From assembly GCA_910574455.1 (NCBI GenBank), contig CAJSYZ010000003.1:1798001-1862000 (forward strand): a stretch of DNA of 64,000 nucleotides, written 5' to 3'. A program made the translations under genes and the position numbers. The first letter of the stretch is position 1, and each line of letters starts with the position of its first letter. Below, piece after piece: positions 36,128-47,328 of this stretch. This stretch comes from Trichaptum fuscoviolaceum (lineage: Eukaryota > Basidiomycota > Agaricomycetes > Hymenochaetales > Trichaptaceae). The notes beneath the pieces were generated by a model. That model ran no database searches. It saw nothing but the letters and a program-made list of their open reading frames with translations, and had not been told where the DNA came from.

Positions 36128-37618
36128 ATGAATCACTCAGATGCAGAAGAGGAAGACGGAGGAATACACTCTTACTTCGACTACCAGATTTTAGGTACCT
36201 CCAGGGCTAGTGTAGATGATGACACGGAACAATTAACACCCATGTGTCAACCGCACCAACGTCAAAAACACGCTTCAGAAAATAGTTCTCTCATATCTCG
36301 CATCAAACAGAACTTTTCTACCTCTCCAATATCTCAATTTCTTGGGAATAATGCTCGTACTTCTTCTGGAAGCTCGGAAGTCGATCACGAAGTTGATCAT
36401 TCGTCGATGCCGCAAGAATCACATACGCCTACGCGGTGTTTGTCGAACTTTCGAAATGTCTTCAGCTCTTCTCGTTCAAATTCTCACTCTCGCTCGGATA
36501 CGTCTAGCTCTACTTGCTCGAATTCTTCTGCGTCGTCTCAATCAATTCCAGGAAGGAAGTTTAGCTTATGTGCCTCTACGAAACAATCTCCCTTGTCTGA
36601 ATGCCTAGGAACTCCCTCCTCTGAGCTGGACTCTCCTACACTCACTATGTCGTCTGTTGCTGATGATACTCCGCCTGTAACGCCTTGTCTACCGACGGAA
36701 GCAGTTATCCATCCTGTTATAGCTGGTGATGAAGGAAACGGGCAGGTCAATTCAGCTTCTATCAAAATTCGTGACGAAAGCAGTGTCTCTAATGATGCGA
36801 AGAAAGGAAAAGAACCTGCGCCACCATTCGTACGTGATACGACATTTCGAAATCTTCCATCCGGCTTGTATGCGCTGATCACATTAACACAGCCTTATGA
36901 GACCCTTATAGCCGACATCTCGGGCGCTGTCGACGCTAAAATACCTGAAGTGGTAGAGGAGGACAATGGTTCGGAGTGGTGGGGTCTAGAATATACCTTG
37001 GAACTGAGTAGGAAAGACAGCCGTACTTCCGATGCTTCCGAGGAGACTGGCGGTGAACATTCAAAGGTTTGTGTATCGCGTTTTATTCGAGCTGCATTCG
37101 ATGATGTATCTTTTCAGAGTCGCGAATCGTGGGCTGCGATCCATCAAGGGACAGTGCCACCTATATATGAAGACACTGACTTCCATGAGTGGCAGAAGTG
37201 GCATCGTAGCTTGGACAAGATGGAGATGAAAAAGCGCAAGCGACGGACCATCGAATTCATCGAAGAGAGTGATAGACAGGCCACAATATTCGTGTACGAG
37301 ATGCAAGCAAGGCGGGCCTTGGAACTATACGTGCGTATCCTTTTCCCTTAGTTCGTGAATACCATGACAACTAATACCATGGCGTTATTACAGGAAGACA
37401 GACTGACAGATGAGGAATTATGCGACGTTCTGATGTGGATTGAGTATACCTCTGAGCAGCGGCAGGTAAGGCTCTTTCGCTGGTCAGTAATCCTTATATT
37501 TATCTTGAACCAATAGGACCCATTTGACCCCAAGGAGGCTCATAATCTTGGTTGGGTGTTAAAAAACCATCGCTCGTTTGCAGCACTTCGTGAATTCGAT
37601 GTCCCTCTCCCACCTTAA
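36128..37618 (+). CDS. Orphan protein with disordered N-terminus and a conserved-looking C-terminal half
   Basis: Four exons (36128-37066, 37118-37330, 37394-37465, 37517-37618) give 441 residues. Residues 1 to about 235 are Ser/Thr-rich and acidic, with a stretch of alternating serines near residues 115-140. The second half is folded-looking: F-R-N-L-P-S-G-L-Y-A-L near 36847, an acidic W-W-G-L-E-Y strand, a helical basic segment M-K-K-R-K-R-R and a final F-D-P-K-E-A-H-N-L-G-W-V-L helix. I do not recognise a family. The 51-base first intron is a multiple of three without stops, so retention would add 17 residues. Codon use and intron style match the neighbours, so it is likely a real lineage-restricted gene. 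Confidence 0.7.
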
Positions 37619-38038
37619 AACAGAACTGTACAGAATAACTTTAAACAGAGATAAAAATGAGCAATCGGAGTGTTCATTCAAGAGCTGCATGTTGAGGGGC
37701 TCGCGGGCGACTCAATTATTAATTACAATATAATTACATAAGTAAAATATTGAAGCTCCGACCCAATTCTCTCTAAGTTGCTCAACGTTGGCACGTCACT
37801 TCTTCATCGCGCACTACGACGTTGGCGTCGAGATTGACAGTGTTGAACTGCTGCTCACCGAGTGTCGCGATCTGAAGAGGTCTGTGCTTCTACTATGCTC
37901 GCTCATCACTCGTCTACAGGCTCTAATCAGCCGTCGTGTAATATCGTCGCTTTCTCTCTCAGCTTTCTTCACATACGCTCGCTCATACATCGTTGACGCT
38001 GCTCGTACTGACGCTTAACTCGATATACTCCAGACGCT
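37619..38038. other. Region between the orphan gene and ARS2
   Basis: A 420-base gap holding the terminator of one gene and the promoter of the next. The pyrimidine-rich segment just before the ARS2 start resembles a 5' leader. No coding signal. Confidence 0.4.
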
Positions 38039-41000
38039 ATGTCGTCCTGGTCCTCGACGATGCCTGCTCCTCCTCCACGCAGTGAGCGCTCTCGCTCGCC
38101 TAGTCGCGGTGCGTATGGCCGTCCGCCGTACTCTGACCCTTATGCAGATCCATACCGGGAACATTGGGACACCTATAATCGTGACAGGGCGTGGGCGGAC
38201 TATGAGAGGGATAGAGGGTCGTATGATCATGGTAGACGTGGCCGCAGCCGCAGCCCTCCACCGGATGATAGTAAGTTCTACCTCTGTAAACACCCAAAGT
38301 GGCTCATAACCCATATACAGCAGGGCGCAAACGTCGCCGGTCTGCATCTCCGTATGAACGGGAACGGTATGACCCTCGACCTCGTTATGAGGATTATGGT
38401 GAGTTTACTATATATCCTAATTGCCTGGAAAAGTCTAAGTCTTTTTCAGATGGTTACCGTGGCCACGGCCATTCTCCGTCACGAGGCCGTGGATCCTACG
38501 GGCATGGTTATGGGCCACGTTCTGGACGTGGCGCTCCTCCGCCTGACCCGCATTCCATGGATTATCCAGCGACTTTAAAACAATATGCGGATTGGTTCCG
38601 TTATAATTTCCCTCAACAAGCCAGTGAAGAGGATTCTGCTGACAAAGCAGCAGAACAAGAGGCTGGCGATGGTTCAAAGCCTCGGAATGGCATAAGAACT
38701 CGGTGGGAAAAGTATAAGAAAGAGTTTCTTGCACAACAGGTCAGTCACTCGCGTACTATTCTTAATCAACTCAGTATTTCCGCGTTATTTTGGAACAATT
38801 GTTTTGTGAATACTATGTATACTGAATCTGTTTTGTACTGTAGCTTCAGACTCTGTTTGATCATCACAGAAAGTCTCCTTGGTTTGCAGAGAAGTATGAT
38901 CCTGCACCAGAATTTGCAAACCTAAGGAGTAGAGTTCGTAAAGTCGGTTGGCGTGGACGAATGAACCAATTCTTGAACGAACTCGAGGATGGTAAATTTG
39001 ATCCCATCACAGGCACCAACGAGAACGAAACGGATGCACCTGTTAAGGAGAACGACGGGACACTTGCTGAGAATGGTTCTGCAGCGAAACAAGAGGATGC
39101 TAGCCCCGCAAAGGAAGATGACTTCGGAATGGGATTGGATGGCGATGAGGAAGCTGCTGATAATGCAGTCGACCTGAGGGGAGAGACAAATGGGAAGGTT
39201 ATCTCTGAGCCCGATGGACGACGTGCAACTTCAATCGTTTCTAAGGATGAGGTATCCGTGGAACCCGAGGGCAACCAAGTTATGATCCGTACCATTCCTC
39301 CGGACATCGGACGTATGAAGCTAGAGGCTGTGAGTGCTTCAGCTATTGTTGGTGAGATGGAAGCTAATGGGCTGAAAATCTTCAGGCGATCAAAGACATC
39401 CCAGGCTTCTTATACCTAGCGCTAGGTGATCCGATGCAAAAGCGCAATTATTATCGAGCGGGATGGATTAAGTACACGGAAGATGCTGACATGCCGAAGG
39501 TCCTAAGCACCCTAGGAGAAAAGAAGGTATGGATGAATGTTGCTTTCAGAGGTTTGGTTTTTCACTGTTTTGTATGTAGATCGAGGGCTTTAAGCTGCAT
39601 GTGACGCACAACACCCGTGCATTCACAAGCAAAGTTCGCTTCGCTCCGGAAGTTGCAAGTCGACCTGATCGTATCGCGAAAGATCTCGGACAGGCCAAAA
39701 AGCTCGTGTCTATTCTTGAGGATGAGTATGAGAGGGTACGGAAATTCAAGATGCAGAAACCTGCCAAAGATGGCTCAGCAGAAGGTGCACCTGTCGACGG
39801 CAGTACCGGTGAAGGAGCGGATGGAGATGCATTGATTTCTCCGGACAACGACGTGCTCATGGCTGATGCTCTAGTAGAGGATGATGAGCCTCGAGAACGC
39901 GGTTCGGAAGCTGTTGAACGGCGGATCGAGAAGCTCATCTCTGAACTCCCAGAGCCTGGCACGGAGACGGAGAAGCAAGCGTACGAGACAAAGAAGAACA
40001 CAATTGCACTTGATCTGTACCTCGCATATTTACGCACGGCCTTTCATACGTGTTACTACTGCGTCTCGGTTTCTGACAATGTGGAAGAATTGCAGAGGAA
40101 GTGCATCAAACATGTGCGGAAGCCATTGTCGAAAACGCTTGCTGCTGAGATTGCGGCGCAGTTGGAGTCGAAGACAAAATCTGAAGTGAAAGATGAAGGT
40201 GAAGTAAATATGGAGGAGGGTGAAGGCGAGGAAGGTGAAAAAGAGAAGGACAAAGACAAAGTGAAAGAGGTTATGACAAAGGACAAAGAGTCGAGGGATT
40301 GGAAGCGCAATGGTATAAGCATTATATATTATTTGGAATTGAATGGCCACTTACTCTATCAGTCTCATTTTCAGACGAGCGTTGGCTCGACTGGCTTGAT
40401 AATAGAGTTGCTCTGTTGATTAACAGAGACTCTATTGACGTGCGTGACTATGGCGGGAAGCGGTACGAAGAGTGCGTATTGTCCTCTCATACTAGTATTC
40501 TTTTCAGATATGAATTCAGTATTTTTACAGTGAGCTGTCGAAAGCTGTGGAACCTCATGTAAAACAAGAGGACGAAGGGAAGTATAGATGTAAATCCTGT
40601 TCAAAGTTGTTCAAAGCCACATCCTTCGTTGAAAAGCATATCTTGAATAAACATGCCGAATTGGTGAAGTCGATGGAGGATGTGAGTCGCTACCACGTAA
40701 CCTTCCTTGACTTATCTGACAGTTTAGGTTAGATTCCCTATTATAATAACTTCGCTCTGGACCCGCAGCGTATCCAACCATTTACCCATTATCCGCAGCC
40801 TGTGGGTACAACACAACCTCCCCCTCCTCAGGCGTATGGTTTACAAGGCCCTCCCCAATCATACCCGGAATACGCTCGTGGGGTAGCACCTCCTGTTCCT
40901 TCCCCGTTCTACGGAGCCTATCCCCCCTACCCCGCTTTCCCTCCGCCTATGGATCCTTATGGCACTTATCCTCCCCCGGGACAGTACTACGCATACGGCC

Positions 41001-41320
41001 CACCGATGCCTCTTCCGCCTCGCAACTTGCGCGACGAGCCTCCACTCGGGGCTGGCCGTGGTGGCAGGTTGGGAGACCGTATCGGCGGATTCGCTCCTGG
41101 ACATGATGCGCAAAATCAGGGCTCCCCGCACGGCATTGAAGGCTTGCCTGCTAAGCCTATTGGAACTCTGGACTCTGGGTCCGGACGCCGAAACGGTCGT
41201 GGTCCGCCTCCTCCGCCCCCACCTGATGCGAGGGAAGACCCTCGTGCAGCGGCTGGCCGGAAGGTCAGCTACCATGACATGGATCTTGTTGCTGAAGGTG
41301 ATGTGGAGCTGCAGTATTAA
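38039..41320 (+). CDS. ARS2: ARS2/SERRATE zinc-finger RNA effector protein
   Basis: Nine exons (38039-38270, 38324-38398, 38450-38739, 38844-39329, 39386-39526, 39580-40312, 40375-40471, 40531-40681, 40733-41320) give 930 residues. The N-terminus is Arg/Ser/Asp-rich with R-S-R-S-P dipeptides. Helical regions follow, then the central R-T-A-F-H-T-C-Y-Y-C segment and the ARS2 zinc finger C-K-S-C-x-K-L-F-K with H-I-x-N-K-H (exon 8). The C-terminus is Pro/Tyr/Gly-rich and ends in an acidic hydrophobic stretch. ARS2 bridges the nuclear cap-binding complex to degradation, 3' processing or export of RNA; its partners NCBP1 and an NCBP3-like protein are both in this window. Confidence 0.92.
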
Positions 41321-41580
41321 CGGTTCAGGTCTTTCGTAGTTCTTCTTTCTCAGCGTACTTATAATTACTTTTCTCTATATCGGTTTATTGCCTCATTTAC
41401 TCTTCGAGAATAAAATGGAGCAATCGTTCCTTCATGTAACAAAGTACTATTTGTCGTATTCGGCTTCAACAATGGATTTACCATTCACGATAAACCACAG
41501 TACTATTAGTTCACTATCCATCTGCCCTACAATGCTCTACAAGACAGGTAAATAGTTGAAGTGTTTTAGGGTGCATCTCA

Positions 41581-42656
41581 TCAAAAGACACTGCTAAGAA
41601 CTGCCTTGAGATGGGCGGTGTCCTCTGCAGGTGCACCTTCCGGGGTTTTTCTCTTTTGCAACGTCTTTTCCTCGTTGAACCTACGAGCTTTCTTCGGAGC
41701 AGGCAGAAGGTCCTCGTCGGGTACTGTCTCTCCTTTTGCCTCTGCCGCCTTACGTTTCCGCTCCTTGCGCTTGTCGAGAACGCGGGCCAGCTCCACCTGA
41801 TGAAGATAGTCTTTCTGTTCCTTTCGGGATTGCTCAAGCTCAACTCGTAGTCGAGCTGTGTGCATTGCTGCCTCGTGAGCTAATAACAGACCGTCAGCAT
41901 CACGCAAAACCTTTGGCGAAGATATGTTTATGTTTACTCACCAATCTGTTCAGTGAGCATATGCCATTTGAATTTTGGGAGGTACTTCATTGTCCATACA
42001 TCATCTCTCCACCGAGTTCCTTTCTTTCCCCCGATGGGCTGGGCATTAAGCATTGTCGCTACAGAACGGGCAACCTTTTTGTCCTTGAATTCGACCCACC
42101 CCTCTGTGAAGTGAGGTTTCTTTGTTGAAGTGAACTTCTTCCGAAGAAACGCACGTTTGGGATCTGTAAGACGATCCTGGTCAAGTTGTTCTGTGCGCAT
42201 GCTAAAAGAGTGAGGATTAAGCTCACCTTCCTGCTGTAGGTACACCCTTCCGATGTCCCCGTACTGGCTCATCAAATGCCGCACCTTTGTAGGTCGCATG
42301 CCAGGTGGAATTCGCGAGATGTATACGACGCCCGTGCGCTCTTGTGCTGCTCTGTAGGCGGCAAGGGCTTCTGGTGTGAGAGGTTTGACGACTTTCTCTG
42401 ACGGTCCCGCAAATCCTTCTGGATTTAGCCCGTCGATAGATGTTTCATCCCCACTCTCCTCACCCTCGCTGTCTTCTGAGCCTTCGTCGTGCACTTCTTC
42501 GCCTTCCATATGATTTTCATCATCTTCGCTATTTGCTCGTTCTACGGCAGAGCGAGGTACGGATGGACCAGCTTCCGGTGAGTCTGTGAAGAACTCATCC
42601 GTCGCGAATCGATCGTCTGCAGCACCTCCCTTCTGCTTTTTGGTTCTTGACGGCAT
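41581..42656 (-). CDS. ESF2: ESF2/ABT1 ribosome biogenesis RRM protein
   Basis: Three exons (42227-42656, 41942-42163, 41581-41879) give 316 residues. An acidic N-terminus leads to an RRM beginning [12 protein letters not shown], with the second strand G-D-I-G-R-V-Y-L-Q and the family block [14 protein letters not shown]. The C-terminus is a basic coiled coil. Esf2 acts in the small-subunit processome and stimulates the Dbp8 helicase. The first intron (42164-42226, 63 bases) is a multiple of three with no stop, so an unspliced reading looks open; family alignment shows it is an intron, since splicing restores the usual Q-E-D-x-K-R-A join. Divergent from VFA1. Confidence 0.9.
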
Positions 42657-42929
42657 TGGGGAAGGATTGTCGTGCAAGGCCTAGCGGTTGCTATAGTATA
42701 AGATGTTGAATGTCTGAAGACTTACAAGACACTGGCAAAGCCCAAAATTTATATCAACCTTCAAGGTATGCTACTACTATCCCAGAAAGGAAATAGTATA
42801 TGTGTCATCGCTGTTACGTTACTTACTACTATTACCAAAAGTAGCCTCACAGCCGTGCCAGAGGAACGTGAACTTAAACTTGTCCCTTCCTCGTATAATC
42901 CAGTCTGCAGCCCCCCCGGGCTGAGTCTA
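42657..42929. promoter_or_regulatory. Shared upstream region of ESF2 and VFA1
   Basis: 273 bases between divergent start codons; contains no coding signal. Confidence 0.5.
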
Positions 42930-43554
42930 ATGTCATTCACAAACCTATACTACAAGCGCGTGCGTCTCCTTATTTGCAGAATGGATCATCAAGTTGAGAT
43001 ATCGTCTGGACTCTGAATAGGCTGTCGGAACACCAAAGGCGTGCTTCATCTGCTCTCGGCCTACGGCAACAGTACTCGCGACCAAGGACAGTGTAGACTT
43101 CTTGTACACATGCGACAGCCACCTTCAAGACACTGGCTTTGCTAGTCCTGTAGGCGAAAGTGGCGATGGCGTAGGGGCAGCGCGCAAGCTGGGTCTGAGT
43201 GACGAGGAGATCAAGAAAGTGAAGGAAGAATGGGAGGAGAAGCAGCAGAGGAAGAAGGAACGCGAGCAGGCGGAGAAAGAGAAAGAGAAGAAGGATGATG
43301 ATAAAGAGAAGGACAAGGACGGCGACAAGACTGAAGACAAAGACAAGAAGGATAAGAAATCTACCACGTCGGGTGTAGCTTCGCCGTCATCGACACCCTC
43401 TCCGGCTCCCCATCAACGGTACACCTTGCACCGCGAAATCTTCGCTATGCGATTAACTATCCATCGCAAACGCCGACAGGCTGCTCAAGCGAAAGAAGTT
43501 GCACCTCGTTTACCCAGTGCTCCGCGAGCGCCTGTCTCATCTTCTGGGTCTTAA
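42930..43554 (+). CDS. VFA1: Vps4-associated protein 1
   Basis: Two exons (42930-42959, 43021-43554) give 187 residues. Exon 1 is ten codons (M-S-F-T-N-L-Y-Y-K-R). Exon 2 opens with a small zinc-binding region: C-F-I-C followed by T-V-L-A-T-K-D and F-L-Y-T-C-D-S-H-L, the pattern of yeast Vfa1. The middle is a long charged Lys/Glu/Asp helix and the end is basic and Pro-rich. Vfa1 binds the MIT domain of Vps4, the ESCRT-III disassembly ATPase, at endosomes. The zinc ligands are intact. The identification rests on the N-terminal pattern and size. Confidence 0.8.
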
Positions 43555-44170
43555 TGAAGTACTTTTCATGTGCAACCATCTGTGTTCCGTTGTCATGGCC
43601 GCCACTCTTCGTATCTTTGTCTAACATGTGCATTGTTTTCCATGTGCTTCTGGAGTTCTTTTTTCTCGATCGTAATTGATGTATGTATGTCTATTTTGTA
43701 TAACATGTCAATTTGGAGACCACAGACAGAAAACTTGAGGTGCTTTGTAGCATGCATTGTGTAGTATACTTAACGAAAACCGTTGATTAAAATGTAGTGT
43801 AGGTACGGTTGAGAGCCAATATAATGAGTGCATTCAAGTTGTAGAAATAAAATGGTGTCTCTGGACTCAGGCCGGGAGGTTTATTAGCCGAATAAGTATT
43901 CAAGTTCAGAGTCCGGCGTTGATCAGGGTCGTTACATTCTCAGAACTTGAAAATACTGAATTGTTTGAGGCTGTGTCTTTCCTTTTGAAAAGGTCTGAAA
44001 TAGGGACATAATTTTCGCATCTGCTATAAATTAAATCACGCACTTCATTCCTGCTTTTCGCCACTGCCTTTCACTTTCGCAAAGCTTGGTGACATTGACG
44101 ACAATCGCCTTTCTCTTAAGGCAGATTCGACAGCTAGAACGTAGCTTCTAGGAAGAAAACCAGGCCCGCG
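43555..44170. other. Intergenic region
   Basis: 616 bases with an AT-rich first half and no coding exon. It holds the VFA1 terminator and the promoter of the acyl-CoA-binding gene. Confidence 0.4.
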
Positions 44171-46176
44171 ATGGACTCGCAACAGCTTATCGACGCTCAA
44201 TTCCTCCGAGCGGTCCAGATAGTACAGAGTCTTCCAAAGACTGGACCTATCCAGACGGGATACGAGGAGAAGCTGGCTATGTACAGGTATGCTGCGACGT
44301 TCAGATAAACTCAGAGATATGACTTAAAAGCATCATCTAGCTTGTACAAGCAAGGTCTGCTCCTGCCAATACTCGCTCTTGTCCGATCCAAACTGATTTG
44401 TGTATCGTTTAGCGACTGTCGGAAATGTGAAAGGTTCTCGACCTCCTATGTGGGATATGCTGGGCCGTGCTAAATGGTACGATCCTCTCTTCAATTCTCT
44501 CAACTTTCCTGCGTCTTTGGCTTCCAGCAACTCCTTCATCTGCGCGGTGCGATTATCACGTGTTTTGGGGAAGGAGATGTTTCCGCCCGTCGATCTTGTC
44601 CTGTTTCCTGTCCGCTCAATGTCCGCGTTTATTGGTTTAGGCTGAAGAGATTCTGCTATGTAGGGATGCATGGGCGAAACACAAAGATTTAGATCCACGC
44701 GATGCCAAGTGGTTTTACGTTGACGAATTATTGAGAGTGAGTCAAGTTATAGACTTCGATTGGACATGCATTCAATGGTCTCATAGGTGTTGAAGAAATA
44801 TTCGGATAAGACCGTGGCGAAGGATCTTGTGCGAGAACTAGAATCATATGGCGGTGATCCTTCAAACATTGTAATGAGCGGTAAGCTCTCGCCACTTCTA
44901 CACACATGTTGAAATACTAAGTTTTCTCCTACAAGGCTCTTTACCGAGATCGCATGAAAGCGACTCATCATCTACGTCCTCGTCTCCGGCAAACGCACAT
45001 CGTCGCCTTTCCCAAAATTCCCAGCTCCAGCAGGAGGAAGAACCTACAGACGATTCCGACAGTGAACACGAGGACGAGCAGGATGATCATATAGGAGAGG
45101 GATTGCATGGGCGCTTAGCTCAGAGTCAAATCCATAGTGCTGTCGGTCGCCCACAGAGCTCTTTGTCATCCCATCGATATCGGACACCCATGGGAGGCTC
45201 AGCTATGATTTCTCCTCCGCCTCCTGTTCCACCTGTCCCACTGGGAATGGCAGCGCAACCTCTTCCCCAACACCACCAGGGCTATCCGACTCAGCCTCCC
45301 CCAGGCGTATATATTCAGCCACAGTCTGTGCAACATGTCTATGGCGGCGTTCCGACCACACAGCCCCTTCCCCCGTATGAAACGCCCTCCGCATTCCCCG
45401 GACCTTCCCCGCCCGTTTCTTCTCCTGGCATACACCCTACGACCTCTGGCATCTCAGCCTCAGGGGGGAGTTCTTATGCGCACGTTGGGCTCGGTTCAAG
45501 CTCAGCTCACGGCTACCCCTATAACGCACCCAGCATGGCTCAGCACTTAAGTCAAAGGATGGATTCTGGAGTCTTAGGCTCTGGAGTGACAGAATTTAAC
45601 GGACGTTCGCCACTTGTGATGGCGGTAGAAAACTTGCAAACACACTTCAGTGCACTACAAGAGAGGATGGAATTGCTTGAAGCACGAACAGGCACTGGCT
45701 CGTCTCCTTTTGTCGGGAACTCTCGCACATCGTTTGGTGGAAGTGGACTACCAGGGCACGCCTCTCCATTTGGTTCATTCCATGGCAACGGGGGCTCAAG
45801 TCTGTGGACATGGCTTACCGAATTCGACGTGGAGTATTTCGACTGGGAACACATGGGCTTATGGTCCGTTGCGCTTGCGCCCCTCGCAAGAACGACGAAG
45901 TTCCTTGCTCGTATACTAGCGTTTTTATTGGCTCGCCGACAACGTTCCGTGGGGAGAGGGCACGGAGAAGGGCTGTCCCCTGGCTTAGTTGTGCTCAGAC
46001 GACTGATCCTAGACGCCAGCTTTGTCATCTGCGTCTTGATGATTGGGAGGAAAATGTGGAGGAGGAGCGGCGTGCGGAGAAGAGAGGTTGTAGGTGCACT
46101 GAAGGCGGTTTGGCATGCAATGGTAGGAAACAGCTCAAGTGCTGCAGGAAGGGTTCTCGTTGATCGAGGCGTTTGA
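44171..46176 (+). CDS. ATG37: ATG37/ACBD5-like acyl-CoA-binding membrane protein
   Basis: Six exons (44171-44286, 44341-44354, 44413-44476, 44664-44736, 44787-44880, 44936-46176) give 533 residues. The second exon is a 14-base microexon encoding part of Y-K-Q. Residues 1 to about 90 form an acyl-CoA-binding domain with Y-E-x-K-L-x-M-Y-S-L-Y-K-Q-A-T-V-G and K-W-D-A-W. A Pro/Ser-rich linker follows, then a coiled coil near 45610-45690, and hydrophobic C-terminal helices (near 45855-45930 and 45985-46045) with basic flanks. Atg37 binds acyl-CoA on peroxisomes and recruits the receptor for pexophagy; ACBD5 tethers peroxisomes. Domain order supports this family; the specific autophagy role is inferred. 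Confidence 0.82.
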
Positions 46177-46370
46177 GAAACGTCCATCATCTCAATCATA
46201 TTTAGCGCTTTACCCGTAAATTCCGGATTAATTTTATACATCCTTGCATATCTTTATCAATGTACCCAACTTGAATGCGTTATACTCGGCACAAATGAAA
46301 TTTAGGTATTCATCACTTTTTAAAGCAAAAGGATGTCTCGATAATACAAATAAAAATCTCGAAAGCTCGT

Positions 46371-46978
46371 CTACGCAAGAGCTCCCACTTTCGCCTTGTT
46401 TATGACACTTTCGAACCTCGCATTCTCCGTCTTCGCTCTCCGTTGCTCCTCCAGCCTTTTCCTTTCCTCAGGCGAGGGCGGTGATATGGTTGCGATAGAC
46501 TCTTCCGGTAGTTTTACGCCGACGGTGCCGTGTGCTGTTGAGTAACCTGTGGCCCACTTGTATTTCAGAGCGCCGGGAATGCGCTCTTCTTGCGAAGAAA
46601 CAAGTTGTCCTACAAGCTTCGCGTAAGCCACAACTCCCATACACCGAAATTCAACAACTAGAAGCAAAAGCCGGACGTGAACACCAAATAAAGAACATGT
46701 CACTGACCTCTCCAGACTAGCTTCCCCCAGGCCTTGCCATGCTTGCCCTCGCACTTCAGTTTCACCCGCGTTACCTCCCAGAAGCACCCATCTATTAACT
46801 TCGACGTCCATCGAGTCTGATGTACCCGTGCCCCAATGCCATCCTTTGGTAGCCGCGAGAGCGTTTCGAAGAGATTCCGAGGTGAATTAGAGAGCTGCGC
46901 GCTCGTTGAAGCGGGTAGGAGGCTAGCCAGTGCTTTTGGTAGAGCTGATGCTTTGCTTGACGCCGCCTGTAGTGACAT
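46371..46978 (-). CDS. MRPS34: Probable mitochondrial small-subunit ribosomal protein mS34
   Basis: Two exons (46708-46978, 46371-46609) give 169 residues. The N-terminus is Ser/Ala-rich with few acidic residues, as expected of a mitochondrial targeting peptide. The core L-S-R-L-P-x-x-G-I-G-A-R-V, C-F-W-E-V-T-R-V-K and H-G-K-A-W-G-K-L matches the mS34 pattern G-R-L-P-x-x-G-x-G, C-Y-W-x-x-T-R-V and H-G-K-A-W-G-x-L. The C-terminal third is a charged helix. Loss of the C-terminal extension seen in animals is expected for a fungal form. Confidence is limited because the match is recalled rather than computed. Confidence 0.65.
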
Positions 46979-47328
46979 TTTTTTGGGGACACCAAAGTGC
47001 GTTGTGCGCTGTGCGTTACAGAATCTCTGGAAGTAATAAAGTAGTCGAGGTTCAAGGATTTCCGGAAATTTGTTGAATCTAAAAATGGAAGCTCATTTCC
47101 GTTCAAGTTCCATTTTTGCCATTTTCAGTTCTGAATTTAGAATCAACGATCGGTTTCAGATTGAAACTGAATGAACATGAAACGTAAAATGAACTTCCAT
47201 GTAATCACATTACATTCGTGGAGGCCTTGTAGAGTGACACTATAGTCATTTCGATTGGCAAGGCTAAGTCTAGCTACTCAAATAGCACAATAAAACTGTG
47301 GATGCAAGTCCAGCCCATTTTCACCACT
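46979..47328. other. Intergenic region with inverted repeats
   Basis: Contains two short palindromes: AAAAATGGAA facing TTCCATTTTT at about 47083-47118, and TTTCA facing TGAAA near 47153. They lie upstream of the mS34 gene, beyond the end of the transporter gene. No coding signal. Confidence 0.45.

Noticed and set aside
45552..46241. Long antisense frame opposite the ATG37-like last exon
   Set aside because: Shadow of the sense coding sequence; the sense frame carries the domain order and membrane helices.
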